Below are positions 1 to 9,540 of a stretch of 24,506 nucleotides of DNA, piece by piece (within the stretch, counting starts at the first letter, position 1; every line of letters starts with the position of its first letter). Origin of the DNA: Welwitschia mirabilis (lineage: Eukaryota; Gnetophyta; Gnetopsida; Welwitschiales). Position numbers and translations under genes: made by a program. The stretch is from NCBI GenBank assembly GCA_051453625.1, contig JBOZIK010000001.1, forward strand, positions 21,575,052-21,599,557. Reading direction: 5' to 3'. The notes beneath the pieces were generated by a model. The model was not told the origin of the DNA, did no database searches, and was given only the letters and a program-made list of their open reading frames with translations.

Positions 1-612
1 CTCTCTTGATAATCTATATCACCCAAGAAATTGTCACTAGATCAAGGGAAACATAGACTATAAGGGTAATCAGAAAATATAACATACACATAAAATAAGG
101 TTTATATTAAGAAAGAGTAAGAAGCATCTTGGTTACAAAATAGTCGGGTCTAAATGGTAGACGCAGTTACACACACTCATAAATGGAATGGATGAAATCG
201 TTAAGGATCATTGTTAGAGTTAGTTATATATTAGTGTCATCCTAACTATCATCTGAATGACATGGGGAATGATAGTTCATTACAAAAGATGAATCAGAAT
301 GATGACTTAACTATGATTCAGTAGTTCACATCAGCAGTCGTTGTCCTGCTTATCATGAGGATGGCAGAAGAGATGACGGTCTTCTTTGATCATTTTATTG
401 AAGAGGACTTAGCCTTTTCGTTAATAATCCTTCTTCAAAGATTTGTGCATCAGGAAGTACCTTTAATACATTAATTTTAGATAAGAAATGCACATTTCCG
501 AGATTTCCTCTTATATCTCCAAAATCCTCAGAATTGCACTTAAAACTATATAAAAGTCCTATAAAACAACTCATAAAATCCCATTAAGTAACCACAAATT
601 GGCAGTGCAACA
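1..612 (-). mobile_element. 3' LTR of gypsy-type Element 1 (partial, left end outside window)
   Basis: This segment is a diverged direct copy of 7107-7922: both share the run around 'cttgataatctatatcaccc' (at 5 and 7107) and the end around 'aaattggca'. The right end reads TGCAACA, the inverse of the TGTTGCA that opens the other LTR at 6809, so 612 is taken as the LTR edge. The next bases are a C-run (a G-run on the minus strand) suited to a PPT, which makes this the downstream (3') LTR of a minus-strand element. Compared with 7107-7922 it lacks about 200 bp near position 150, including the TATA box and G-rich run. Two copies of the dispersed hairpin motif lie at 235-276 and 341-379. Confidence 0.8.
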
Positions 613-632
613 TAACCCCCAACTTAGCCTTT
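613..632 (-). other. Polypurine tract of Element 1
   Basis: The plus strand reads taacccccaacttagccttt directly after the LTR end. On the minus strand this is a purine-leaning stretch with GGGGG just before the LTR start TGTTGCA, the usual place for the plus-strand primer of an LTR retrotransposon. The tract is interrupted by pyrimidines, so it is either decayed or a weak PPT. Confidence 0.55.
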
Positions 633-1664
633 ATCAGTCCTTGACAAAAATTAGGCGGAAAAACTATAATTGTGAGCTAATTTATTTTTTCAAAAGATAA
701 ATTTAGAAGTTATAAAATAGGCTCATAAAACACATTATATAAATAAATGACAAGTAATGCATAATGTGTATTTAAATTTAAAAATTTTATTTCATGAAAG
801 CACTGAATTAAGTTAAAACTTTTTGAAAATGAGCCATGTAAATGGATCTCTACCCCTCTAAAGAAAAAGTAATATATCCTATATTAGAAAATAAAGCAAA
901 AAAAGTAAACAGAAGTGAAAAGGCAGATAAAAGAGGACAACTTTATGAAGTATAAAGCTAAGTAATGTTAGATTTAAAAAATATAGATCTATGAAATATT
1001 ATGACAAGTAAAGAAAAAGAGTGGATAATAAAAATATTGTCACAAAAAGAATATAAGTAGTGCTTACAATACTAAAAATCTAAAGAAAACACTTATCTAA
1101 ATAAGAATTTATCTTTTATTGAAAACTTAAATAAGGAAAATAGACTAAACAATTATGATAATGACTTTGAAATAACTAACAAAACCATAAAAGAAAATAA
1201 GAAGAATGGGCATAAGATAACAGAAACAAAAGATAGCTTACTGATCTGATAGTCTAACCTAGCAGACTCCCATGAAAGAAATTATAATATTACTTAATGT
1301 CGAAAATGCATGACTTAATGTACAAAAATTCCATTCGATAAGGCAATGATTATGATGATGCTAGAGAAAAATGCTTTAAACAATGAATTATTAGACTAAA
1401 GAATTACTCAAAAAGAAACTATCCTATTGTCATCTTACAACAAACATCTAAATCTTAAGAAATGAAATGATCATGTGGAAAGACTAAGAGTTTAAGAAAC
1501 AAGTGATGCCTATGATGATACCAAGAATACCACTAATCCCATAGCCTTAAAGTTTAAATACAATTTTATTATCCATGATGAGGGGAATGCAACCATAGTT
1601 AGAGAAGTAAAGACTCATGAAGCATGGCCAATTGACTTCTCATTGGAGTTTTCACAGCTACCAT
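633..1664. other. Unassigned A-rich interior of Element 1
   Basis: This interval should hold the 3' part of Element 1, but I recognise no reverse transcriptase, RNase H or integrase on the minus strand. The plus strand is strongly A-rich. Its broken frames around 1040-1260 give Asn/Lys/Glu-rich pieces that loosely resemble the coiled linker near the end of copia gag. That resemblance is weak and could be composition only. The stretch may be a foreign insertion or decayed non-coding DNA. Confidence 0.25.
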
Positions 1665-2356
1665 NNNNNNNNNNNNNNNNNNNNNNNNNNNNNNNNNNNN
1701 NNNNNNNNNNNNNNNNNNNNNNNNNNNNNNNNNNNNNNNNNNNNNNNNNNNNNNNNNNNNNNNNNNNNNNNNNNNNNNNNNNNNNNNNNNNNNNNNNNNN
1801 NNNNNNNNNNNNNNNNNNNNNNNNNNNNNNNNNNNNNNNNNNNNNNNNNNNNNNNNNNNNNNNNNNNNNNNNNNNNNNNNNNNNNNNNNNNNNNNNNNNN
1901 NNNNNNNNNNNNNNNNNNNNNNNNNNNNNNNNNNNNNNNNNNNNNNNNNNNNNNNNNNNNNNNNNNNNNNNNNNNNNNNNNNNNNNNNNNNNNNNNNNNN
2001 NNNNNNNNNNNNNNNNNNNNNNNNNNNNNNNNNNNNNNNNNNNNNNNNNNNNNNNNNNNNNNNNNNNNNNNNNNNNNNNNNNNNNNNNNNNNNNNNNNNN
2101 NNNNNNNNNNNNNNNNNNNNNNNNNNNNNNNNNNNNNNNNNNNNNNNNNNNNNNNNNNNNNNNNNNNNNNNNNNNNNNNNNNNNNNNNNNNNNNNNNNNN
2201 NNNNNNNNNNNNNNNNNNNNNNNNNNNNNNNNNNNNNNNNNNNNNNNNNNNNNNNNNNNNNNNNNNNNNNNNNNNNNNNNNNNNNNNNNNNNNNNNNNNN
2301 NNNNNNNNNNNNNNNNNNNNNNNNNNNNNNNNNNNNNNNNNNNNNNNNNNNNNNNN
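1665..2356. other. Assembly gap, 692 N
   Basis: An unbroken run of N. The long apparent open frames across it exist only because N codons contain no stop, and they have no coding support. Confidence 0.99.
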
Positions 2357-2880
2357 GTATTACATTATGGTGACCATGTTTTTGATATATTACAAATATA
2401 GAATATAATGGTCTTTATTTCACTCTCTCTTTATTTATTTTTTTTATGATAAACAAAACAACAAATCCACATGACCAAACACTCCAAAAAATAAAGGTGA
2501 ATGTCATAAGACTAAGACAGAAAAGAACACTCTTTAACAATTTAAGATCTTTTCACCATTGAGAAAAACATCAAAAAATAAAGCATTTTTCTTCAATTGA
2601 AGTTCATGGACATGTGAATGTCCAAGATTGGGTGAATCTAATCTTACCAATGAAATGCCCAAGTCAAAATACTAATCATGGAAAAAACATAAATCATGTT
2701 TAAAAGATGATCAAGTAATGCCACAATAATCTTCCAAAGGAAGAAGCTAAGAGAAAATTCAAACGGTTTTCTTACGTAATTCCAAATTTTGCCCATTTAC
2801 TTCCTGCAATTCTTAAGCAGTCAATTCAGAAATATTAACAGAGTCATAAAAATGTATTTTCTCAAATAACAAAAAATAAA
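2357..2880. other. Unrecognised A+T-rich sequence
   Basis: No coding frame, LTR edge or repeat shared with the rest of the window was found. A short perfect inverted repeat, GGACAT gtga ATGTCC, lies near 2609-2624. It may be a chance hairpin. Confidence 0.3.
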
Positions 2881-3376
2881 AATCAATATTTTATTGACTA
2901 TTATCCTGCTCATCATCTAGATGATAGAGAGGACGACAGAGGCAAAGAAAAGAAAATTATTAAAAAACACAAAAAAATATCAAAAAGCTAAAAAACTTAA
3001 CAAACCTAACTGTCGTCCACCTTGTCATGGAAACAACAGAGAAAATGATAATTTATTATTGTAGAAAATAGAAAATAGAAATTACAAACAAAAAGAAAAA
3101 CTAAAAATAAAAAATGGAAACAGAGACTCTCAAAATAGAAAACTAAAAATAAAATAGCAAAAGAAACAGATTTTATTCAATTCCTAAATCTAAAGCCCTT
3201 TTTTATTGGAAATCAAGGAGGGAAAATTAAGGATCTATTTTAGTCTCACAATTTCTAGAGAAATAAGGTCCAAATCACAAATTTACCAATTAATAAAACA
3301 TAATAGATGTGCAATTATTTTCAAGTAAAATCAATTGGATGAAGAAAAGAGTAATGAAGAGCACTCTATGATACCA
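2881..3376 (-). mobile_element. Displaced retrotransposon leader-like block with PBS-like end
   Basis: Two copies of the dispersed hairpin motif (2900-2941 and 3011-3051) sit in A-rich DNA with 'aaaatagaaa'-type stretches, the same texture as the leaders at 6301-6787 and 9541-10102. The right end (3359-3376) reads on the minus strand TGGTATCATAGAGTGCTC. Its first nine bases match the Element 2 PBS, and its start also resembles an initiator-Met PBS. A leader downstream of protease is out of order for one element, so this is probably a fragment of another family member or a rearrangement. No LTR could be defined to its right. Confidence 0.4.
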
Positions 3377-3684
3377 CATTAGAGCAAAAATTTTGAAAGT
3401 TAAGGGAAAAGAAATGATAAATCTGGTAAAAGATTTTCATAAAATGCAAGAGTTTTAGTTTGAGCATCACAAGAAAAATTATATTTAAGTCCATTCATAC
3501 AAATTCAAATTATGATTTGTAATTTATGGCTTATATGATGGACAATCTTCCTCATAATATTTCTTGAAAAGTTCAGCTTCTTTACACTTTAAAAGTTACA
3601 TTTCTTCTTCATTCTTAAGTTGATCATTGCAAAGCACATACTCATTTAATTTTATCTCTCTTTTTTCAAGTGGGTGATATTATA
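3377..3684 (-). pseudogene. Degraded pol linker after protease (Element 1)
   Basis: Minus-strand translation gives a charged stretch (near 3540-3660, with pieces such as NEYVLCNDQLKNEEEM) between the protease end and the displaced leader block. It has stops and no catalytic motif. Its place just after protease fits the spacer before reverse transcriptase in gypsy polyproteins, but no reverse transcriptase follows. Confidence 0.3.
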
Positions 3685-4165
3685 GGAATAAAGTTTATTT
3701 GATATTGCTTTCAATGTTTATTTCATCATCATCTAAATCTTTCTTAGCTATATTAAATACTCTAATTGAAAATATTCTATTTTCAAAATGACATTTTCTT
3801 GTTCCTGCTTTTGTATCGATGATGCAGTGGGCTATTGCACAAAAAGCTCTACTTAAAAGTAAAGGGTATCCTCTATTATTATTAACTTCTATAATGATCT
3901 CATATATGGGGTAGCAAGCCTCTTCAATTTAAATTGCCAAATCTTTAATGACACCTAACAGCTTCTTAACTAAAATATCTACTAATTCTATGATAATCGG
4001 AGTAGGCTCTATTCTATCCTTCAAATCAAATCTCTTACAAATGTGAAGTGGCATAATGTTAATACTTGCTTAAATGTCTATTAAATCTTTTATGATCTTT
4101 TTATTTCCTTCTATAGTAACATTCATCATTGCTGCTCCTAAATATTTAAATTTGGGTGATTTTTA
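3685..4165 (-). pseudogene. Retroviral-type aspartic protease remnant (Element 1 pol)
   Basis: On the minus strand, a strand like KYLGAAMMNVTIEGN leads into DI-stop-ASINIMPL. This aligns by eye with the D-[LS]-G-A-S-I-N-L-M-P-L active site of plant Ty3/gypsy proteases. The stop (TAA, plus coordinates 4070-4072) replaces the catalytic-loop Gly, so the enzyme is dead. Downstream, YPLLLSRAFCAIAHCIID matches the second conserved block (consensus like PLILGRPFLATA...ID) that forms the flap/C-terminal half. This latter stretch is open for roughly 75 codons. The gag, protease order and the IN-LMPL form fit the Athila/Tat side of the gypsy superfamily. In a live element the protease would cut Gag-Pol. 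Confidence 0.75.
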
Positions 4166-5113
4166 TAATACTATATTTGTGAGGGATTGAGCAAAAAAGA
4201 CCTTACTAGGATAACTCATTTTTTTCTTCTTATTAGGTCTTTTCATAATTTTAAGTGCCCTCGGTTTTCTTGTAAAACTTTCCAAAAGGGTAAGTTTATG
4301 CTCATGTTTTTCATAAAAGCTTTTAAATGATCATTAAAAGTTGAATTATTGTTAAGCCTATCAAGCTAAGGGGTGGTTTGTTATGAAAGATTTTTCTTTT
4401 TCTTTTTGTCAAGAGAAGGAAAGTTATAATCTTTTAATATCTCTATGTCCTCTTCCTCTTCTTCATCATCATTTTTAAATTTATTTTGAGAGGTGGAAGA
4501 TTCATTTGGAGGAGGGTTTGTTTCTTGTCCACTTATTATCACAATCTTACAATCTTTTCTTAGATCATTTGGGTTTAATAAAAGTTGTATTACTAAAGTT
4601 TCTTAAGGCCTTTGGTTTGCCAAAATTATTTGTTGAAAGATGTTTACCATGTTTTCTATGTTGGCATTTGTTTTTCTAAGTTCATTCGTAAGGTTTGTGA
4701 ATTGATCATTTGGATATTGGAAGTTTATTAGTCCTGGATGAGAGTTTAAATTTTTGAATTGGTTTTTAAAAGGTTAAGAACTATTTTGAAAATGAATGTT
4801 CAACCTTGATTTTGCCTAATTTTGATTTCAGAAGTTTTAAGATGGTTGGTTAAAGTACAAACTTCTTTTTGAATTTTTTCTTTATATGTTGGCAAAAGAG
4901 GATAGTTTTTAATGATAGGATAATTATCCTCACATAAATCATAGGTTTGCACAACATTTCTTTATATTACTATTTTGTCATCTAAGATCATTTCTACATA
5001 TTCTTCAAGGTTGTTCTAAATTCTATTATAGAATCTATAGGATTTGATTCTACCTATTTTTGTTATTTAATCTCATTTAATTCTTTGATAAGTTGTCCTA
5101 TAGTTGGATTTTC

Positions 5114-5411
5114 TTTAGGATTTGACTAAGCTTGACTTACTTCCATAAGCTCTTTTAATTCTGTCTAGGCATCATTTAATGTAAGGTTCATAAGGTTTCC
5201 TCTACAAGAAAAATCTACAAGTTGTTTTGTGTGTGGAATTAACCCACTATAAAAGTAGTCTATTAATTTTATTGGTGAAAAAGTGTCTACTAGATTAAAA
5301 TGGTAGGCTATAAAGAAACACTCATATGTAAAGACATAGTCTTCATTTAGTTTTTGTTGAAAATTAATTACCTCATTTTTTTTCTTTTTCTTATAGTTTC
5401 TTCACTCATAA
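5114..5411. repeat. Left copy of near-identical 298-bp duplication at a gap
   Basis: Nearly identical to 5530-5827. I count five substitutions and one T-run length change. The copy lies within gag and ends exactly at the N run 5412-5529. See the matching finding: most likely an unmerged assembly overlap. Confidence 0.9.
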
Positions 5412-5529
5412 NNNNNNNNNNNNNNNNNNNNNNNNNNNNNNNNNNNNNNNNNNNNNNNNNNNNNNNNNNNNNNNNNNNNNNNNNNNNNNNNNNNNNNNNN
5501 NNNNNNNNNNNNNNNNNNNNNNNNNNNNN
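5412..5529. other. Assembly gap, 118 N
   Basis: A run of N between two near-identical copies of the same gag segment. The 63-codon plus-strand frame across it is an artefact of N. Confidence 0.99.
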
Positions 5530-5827
5530 TTTAGGATTTGACTAAGCTTGACTTACTTCCATAAGCTCTTTTAATTTTGTCTAGGCATCATTTAATGTAA
5601 GGTTCATAAGGTTTCCTCTACAAGAAAAATCTACAAGTTGTTTCGTGTGTGGAATTAACCCACTATAAAAGTAGTCTATTAATTTTATTGGTGAAAAAGT
5701 GTCTACTAAATTAAAATGGTAGGCTATAAAGAAACACTCATATGTAGAGACATAGTCTTCATTTAGTTTTTGTTGAAAATTGATTACCTCATTTTTTTCT
5801 TTTTCTTATAGTTTCTTCACTCATAAA
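5530..5827. repeat. Right copy of near-identical 298-bp duplication at a gap
   Basis: Starts with tttaggatttgactaag directly after the N run, corresponding to 5114, and stays collinear to about 5827, where the left copy stops at the gap. This copy joins smoothly to the upstream gag core at 5830-5990, so it is probably the authentic position. Confidence 0.9.
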
Positions 5828-5993
5828 TATCTTTTCAAAGGTTTTCCAAACTTAATCCATGTTTTTAAGCTTTTGTGGGGTATGGTTTTTAGCCAATTTT
5901 TCTCTTTGATTATCATATATGTTCTATTAGTTTTTTTTTTTTTTTTTTGCCCATTTCTTAAGATAAGGATTAGTTGTTAAATTTCTGTAATGT

Positions 5994-6003
5994 NNNNNNN
6001 NNN
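5994..6003. other. Assembly gap, 10 N
   Basis: Ten N inside the gag remnant. Gag-like sequence continues on both sides. Confidence 0.99.
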
Positions 6004-6300
6004 AGATCAAAAGGAGTTGAAATTTCTCATTTCTTGTTGGCTAACAATTCTATAAGGGTAAGGTTTACATTAGGGGTAGAAGATCCTATAACTTATTTTT
6101 ACTTATAGAAGGTATTTGATATTGTGAATTAGTTCTCTCCTTCTATAGGGTTTTTGTAAAGAAAATCTGACTTAGTAAAAATAAATTTGGAAGGAGTTTT
6201 GAGTGCACCTAGAGATCACTTTTCTAATTCATTTTATATATTTATCAATCCTTCTTTAATGTTTTGTTCTATCAGTAGCCTTAATCTTTAATATTTCTTC

Positions 6301-6787
6301 TCTAGATTGACCATATTATAACATCCTGCAAATAGCAAATAATAGAAAACAAGATTAAAAATAATAGACCATTGTCTTATCTGTTATGGAGATGATAGAA
6401 GGGATGACACATACATAAATCAGAAAAATAGAAATAGAACTGAAATCAAAATAGAAAGCAAAAAATATAGAAAACAGGAATATCGTCTACCTGGTCATTC
6501 AGATATCATAGGAGATGACAGAAACTAATTTATTTCAAAAAAATCACAATCCAAAAATAAAACTGAGAACAAAAATCACACATCATTATCCTATCCATCG
6601 TGAGAATGACAGAGGGGATAACCGCAAATTTTTATAGAAAACTAAAACTAAAAAAACTGAAACTGAAATATTACACATATAAAACCTATGACTCTTAATA
6701 AAATACAACCTCGTATAGATAAATAATCAAATAGAGGTTCAATATACTCACCCGTATGATGATAATCCTTGTACTCCTTAGTAGCCT
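6301..6787 (-). mobile_element. 5' leader of Element 1 with hairpin motifs
   Basis: Non-coding A-rich interval between gag and PBS, holding three copies of the dispersed motif (6371-6410, 6481-6520 imperfect, 6584-6622) separated by stretches such as 'aaaatagaaagcaaaaaata'. The leader of Element 2 (9541-10102) has the same arrangement, so it is a conserved feature of the family and lies within the predicted genomic RNA. Confidence 0.6.
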
Positions 6788-6805
6788 TCCCTAATAATAG
6801 GGCCA
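6788..6805 (-). other. Primer binding site of Element 1 (tRNA-Asp type)
   Basis: The minus strand reads TGGCCCTATTATTAGGGA. The complement of the plant tRNA-Asp 3' end is TGGCGCCGTTGCCGGGGA. Eleven of 18 positions agree, and six of the seven mismatches are C-to-T or G-to-A. It sits three bases from the LTR edge (TG at 6809), and the bases beyond it (AGGCT..AAGGAG) match those after the clearer Element 2 PBS. Confidence 0.65.
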
Positions 6806-7385
6806 AGATGTTGCAATGTGTATTTGTGCAAGTGCTTAAACTTAAAAGGATTCTGTCATTTATAAAATAAATAAATATCTTACATAATATAACATACTAG
6901 TATGAGTGGGATTAGATCTAAAATATCGTATTCACATTAAAGACTATGAGATGAGACTTAGGTTACTTTATAAAATGGAATAAGAACCAGAAATAAATAA
7001 CAATGTAAGGAAATAAAAGAATGTAATGAAGATGAAAAATGCAACTAATCTAGATGAATGCAAAATGAACTAGCACTACTTATTTTTAGCCTTAACAAAA
7101 GATGCCCTTGATAATCTATATCACCCAAGAAATTATCACCAGATCAAGAAAACATAAAATATAAGGGTAATTAGAAAATATAACATGCAAACATAAAAAT
7201 AAAATAAGTTTATATTAAGAAAGAGTAACAAGAATTTTTATTACAAAACAATTAGTTCTCAATGGAGGATGCACAACCCTCTACCAAGTACACGTCTTTC
7301 TGCAATGCTCAAAATGGATCTCCTGCTCTTCGATCTCCTATCATGAGAATTTTTGGTGTAATGAAGATGAAAAGGAGAGTTGTAA

Positions 7386-7410
7386 GGGTGGAGGGATGGG
7401 GGGCTAGGGG
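7386..7410 (+). other. Putative G-quadruplex motif in LTR
   Basis: Four G runs (GGG, GGG, GGGGGG, GGGG) are separated by loops of 4, 2 and 3 bases, meeting the usual G3+N1-7 pattern. It is conspicuous in an A+T-rich window. It lies about 25-50 bp downstream of the minus-strand TATA box, near the expected transcription start, with the G strand acting as template. Confidence 0.6.
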
Positions 7411-7433
7411 ATGGAAAGGAAGGGAGAGAGGTT

Positions 7434-7441
7434 TATTTATA
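7434..7441 (-). promoter_or_regulatory. LTR TATA box of Element 1
   Basis: The minus strand reads TATAAATA, followed by a pyrimidine-rich stretch. The same octamer occurs at equivalent places in the related LTRs at 10873-10880 and 11805-11812, which supports a conserved Pol II promoter directing leftward transcription. Confidence 0.65.
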
Positions 7442-7922
7442 ATAAATCATAGTAGAAAAAGAAAACAGTAGGTGCAGTTAGGTGCACTCATAAATGAAAT
7501 GGATAAAATGGTCAAGGATTGTTGTCAGAGTCAGTTACATATTAGTGTCATCTTAACTGTCATCTAGACAACATGGGGGGTGATAGCTCATTATAAAAGA
7601 TGAATCAAATTGATGACTTAGTAGTGATTCAGTAGTCCACATCAGTAATATTTATCCTACCTATTGTAAGGACAACAGAGGGGACAATTATCTTATTTAA
7701 TCATTTTCTTGAAGAGGACTTATCCTTTTTATTAATAATCCTTCTTCAAAGCTCTGTGCATTTGAAAATGCCTTTAATACATTAATTTTGGATAAGAATA
7801 ATACATTTCTAAGATTTACTCTTTATCTCTAAAATCCTCAGAATTACGCTTAAACTTGTATAAAAGTCCTGCAAAACAACTCATAAAACCCCATTAAGTA
7901 ACCATAAATTGGCAACGTAATA

Positions 7923-9540
7923 GTGTTGTTGATGGAAGGTTATATGAATATAAAATTTCTATATCATCTTCTCATTTATTTTATTATTTTTAAAATTCAG
8001 AACCTCATGGGTAGGAGGTATTTTATCCTTTCCACTTCTGATTACTATTTTCAAATCTCCTAACTTCATTTGGGTTGGGCAATGATTGAGTGCAAGAGAA
8101 CCTTGTGGTCTTTGATTGACAAGCATTGTTTGTTGAAGAACATTTACTAAGTTCTTAATATTACTATTAGTTTTCTCTTGCACCTTTCTCATTTCTTCTA
8201 TGAATTCTCTAAGTGGATCATTCTGATTTTGTTAAAAACTAGGTTAAAAGTTGGAATTCTTAAATCTACTTTCAAATGGTTTTCATTGAGATTGTCCATC
8301 CAATATTTATTGAAATTGTGATTGAATTTAAAAATTAGGTGTTCTTTGGTTGAAGGCACAAACTTCCTCATACATTTTTTCCTTAGAAGTTGGTAACAAA
8401 TGGCATTATTTTGTTGGATAAGAGTCATCTTCACAAATTTCACAGTTTGAAGTTGAGTTTTTATTTTTTACTACTTTTGCATTAACTATTATTTATGCAT
8501 ACTTTTCTAAAGTAGTAGTATAATATTTCATCATGTTGGTTGAGTCCTCTCTTTCTATTTCTTTGTCATATATAACTTCCTTTAAATCCTTTAAGATTTA
8601 ACCTATAGTTTGATTTTCTTTAGTGGATTTAGGCCAAGTTTAGCTGATTTCTACAAGATTTCCAACACACTCCATGCTTTTTTTAAGACTAGATTTAACA
8701 AGTTGTATTCACAAGAAAAATCTATAAGTTGTTTATTTGGAGCATTCAATCCACTATAAAAATAATCTACTAGCTATTCTTTATGAAATTCATCAATAAG
8801 GTTGGAATAACTAGTGATTATAAAATGTCCATAGGTTGTTGCATAATCTTTATGAGGATGTTATTGAAAGTTGGTTACTTATTTTCTTCTTTTCTTCATG
8901 GAACTTTCACTCAAAAATCATTTAATAAATACTCTTTGCACTTGACTCCAAGATTTAAGACTTTTATGTGGAATGGTTTTAGGCTAGACTTTTGCTCTTT
9001 CTTAAGTGTGACTAGAAAAATAATCATATAGATATGGTCACTAATATTTTCTTTCCATTTCCTGACATAAGTATGTGTTATTTAATGTTGGCCAAATATT
9101 GGAAGGGATCTTCCTCTGATTGCCCTGAAAAAGTTGGATATGTACTTAAATTTCTTAATTCTATGTCTTCTCCATGAGGTAAGTAAAAAGGATTTGGAAT
9201 TTTACATTTTCTATTAACAATTAAATCTTTGAACATAACATTTGCATTTGAGGAAGAAGTTCGTATTATGATTGGAGTATTAAACAAAGTAACTTGTTTT
9301 TATTTTTGTAAAGATTTTGATACATTCAACATATTAGAAGAAGAAACAATATGATCTATTTCTATACTATAATTTTCTTTTGTAGAATCTAATTTTAAAA
9401 TAATAGAAGTAGAAAATCTTTTTTTCAATTCTGGAAATTTGCGTACCTAGGGTGTGCATACCTGGATTTAGCTCGAAGTTGAATAATCCTTCTTTGATAT
9501 TTTCTTTAATTGGTTTAATTCTCTTTGATATTTTGTCTTC
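7923..9540 (-). pseudogene. gag remnant of Element 2, cut by Element 1
   Basis: Minus-strand frames run from right to left. An N-terminal piece (9078-9287) ends in YPTFSGQSEEDPFQYLANIK, matching the F-x-G-x-x-x-EDP-x-x-hydrophobic motif that opens the plant gypsy gag domain. A core near 8925-8990 has AKV-stop-PKTIPHKS-stop-ILE, with stops where Trp is expected. A zinc knuckle at 8403-8444 has Cys-x2-Cys-x4-Tyr-x4-Cys, with the His changed to Tyr and a stop before the last Cys. A tail (7959-8192) includes VNVLQQTMLVNQRP and IVIRSGKDKIPP. The tail matches Element 1 gag near 4500-4660 and continues, after a frameshift, to 7923, where homology ends at the Element 1 LTR. Confidence 0.8.

Larger units (their letters stand above)
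4166..6300 (-). pseudogene. gag remnant of Element 1
   Basis: Frames recovered on the minus strand, in order from the right: an N-terminal part with many stops (6004-6290); a core around 5830-5930 (REKLAKNHTP.., KTFEKIF) like the AK-WL..P..SI.SW..L...F block of plant gypsy Gag; then EDYVSTYECFFIAYH and YFYSGLIPHTKQLVDF (about 5620-5790). These pieces match the retrotransposon gag domain (Pfam Retrotrans_gag type) that forms the capsid. A zinc-knuckle relic lies at 4902-4943: 14 codons, with both outer Cys and the His changed to Tyr and one Cys left. A linker near 4250-4330 resembles the gag-protease spacer of Athila/Tat-type elements. Frameshifts, stops, two gaps and a duplicated segment break the frame. 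Confidence 0.75.
6809..7922 (-). mobile_element. 5' LTR of gypsy-type Element 1
   Basis: About 1114 bp. It begins TGTTGCA on the plus strand next to the PBS and ends at ACGTAATA, which corresponds base for base, by transitions only, to GTGCAACA at the end of the left LTR (612). It shares 7107-7922 with 1-612. It contains a minus-strand TATA box (7434-7441), a purine/G-rich run (7360-7430) and two hairpin motifs (7546-7587, 7651-7690). The sequence right of 7922 is the gag frame of another element, so this is the outer boundary. A plus-strand open frame at 7262-7471 lies inside the LTR and looks non-coding. Confidence 0.8.

Noticed and set aside
1617-2408. Long plus-strand open frames of about 250 codons
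   Set aside because: Almost entirely N; absence of stops is an artefact of the gap.
5354-5545. 63-codon plus-strand frame
   Set aside because: Mostly N and antisense to the gag remnant.
5780-5980. 66-codon plus-strand Phe-rich frame
   Set aside because: Antisense shadow of gag running through T-runs; hydrophobicity comes from composition.
7262-7471. 69-codon plus-strand frame with a basic, Gly-rich end
   Set aside because: Lies inside the LTR and overlaps the G-rich run; the other LTR copy lacks most of it.
8783-9031. 82-codon plus-strand frame
   Set aside because: Antisense to the Element 2 gag core, which gives recognisable motifs on the minus strand.
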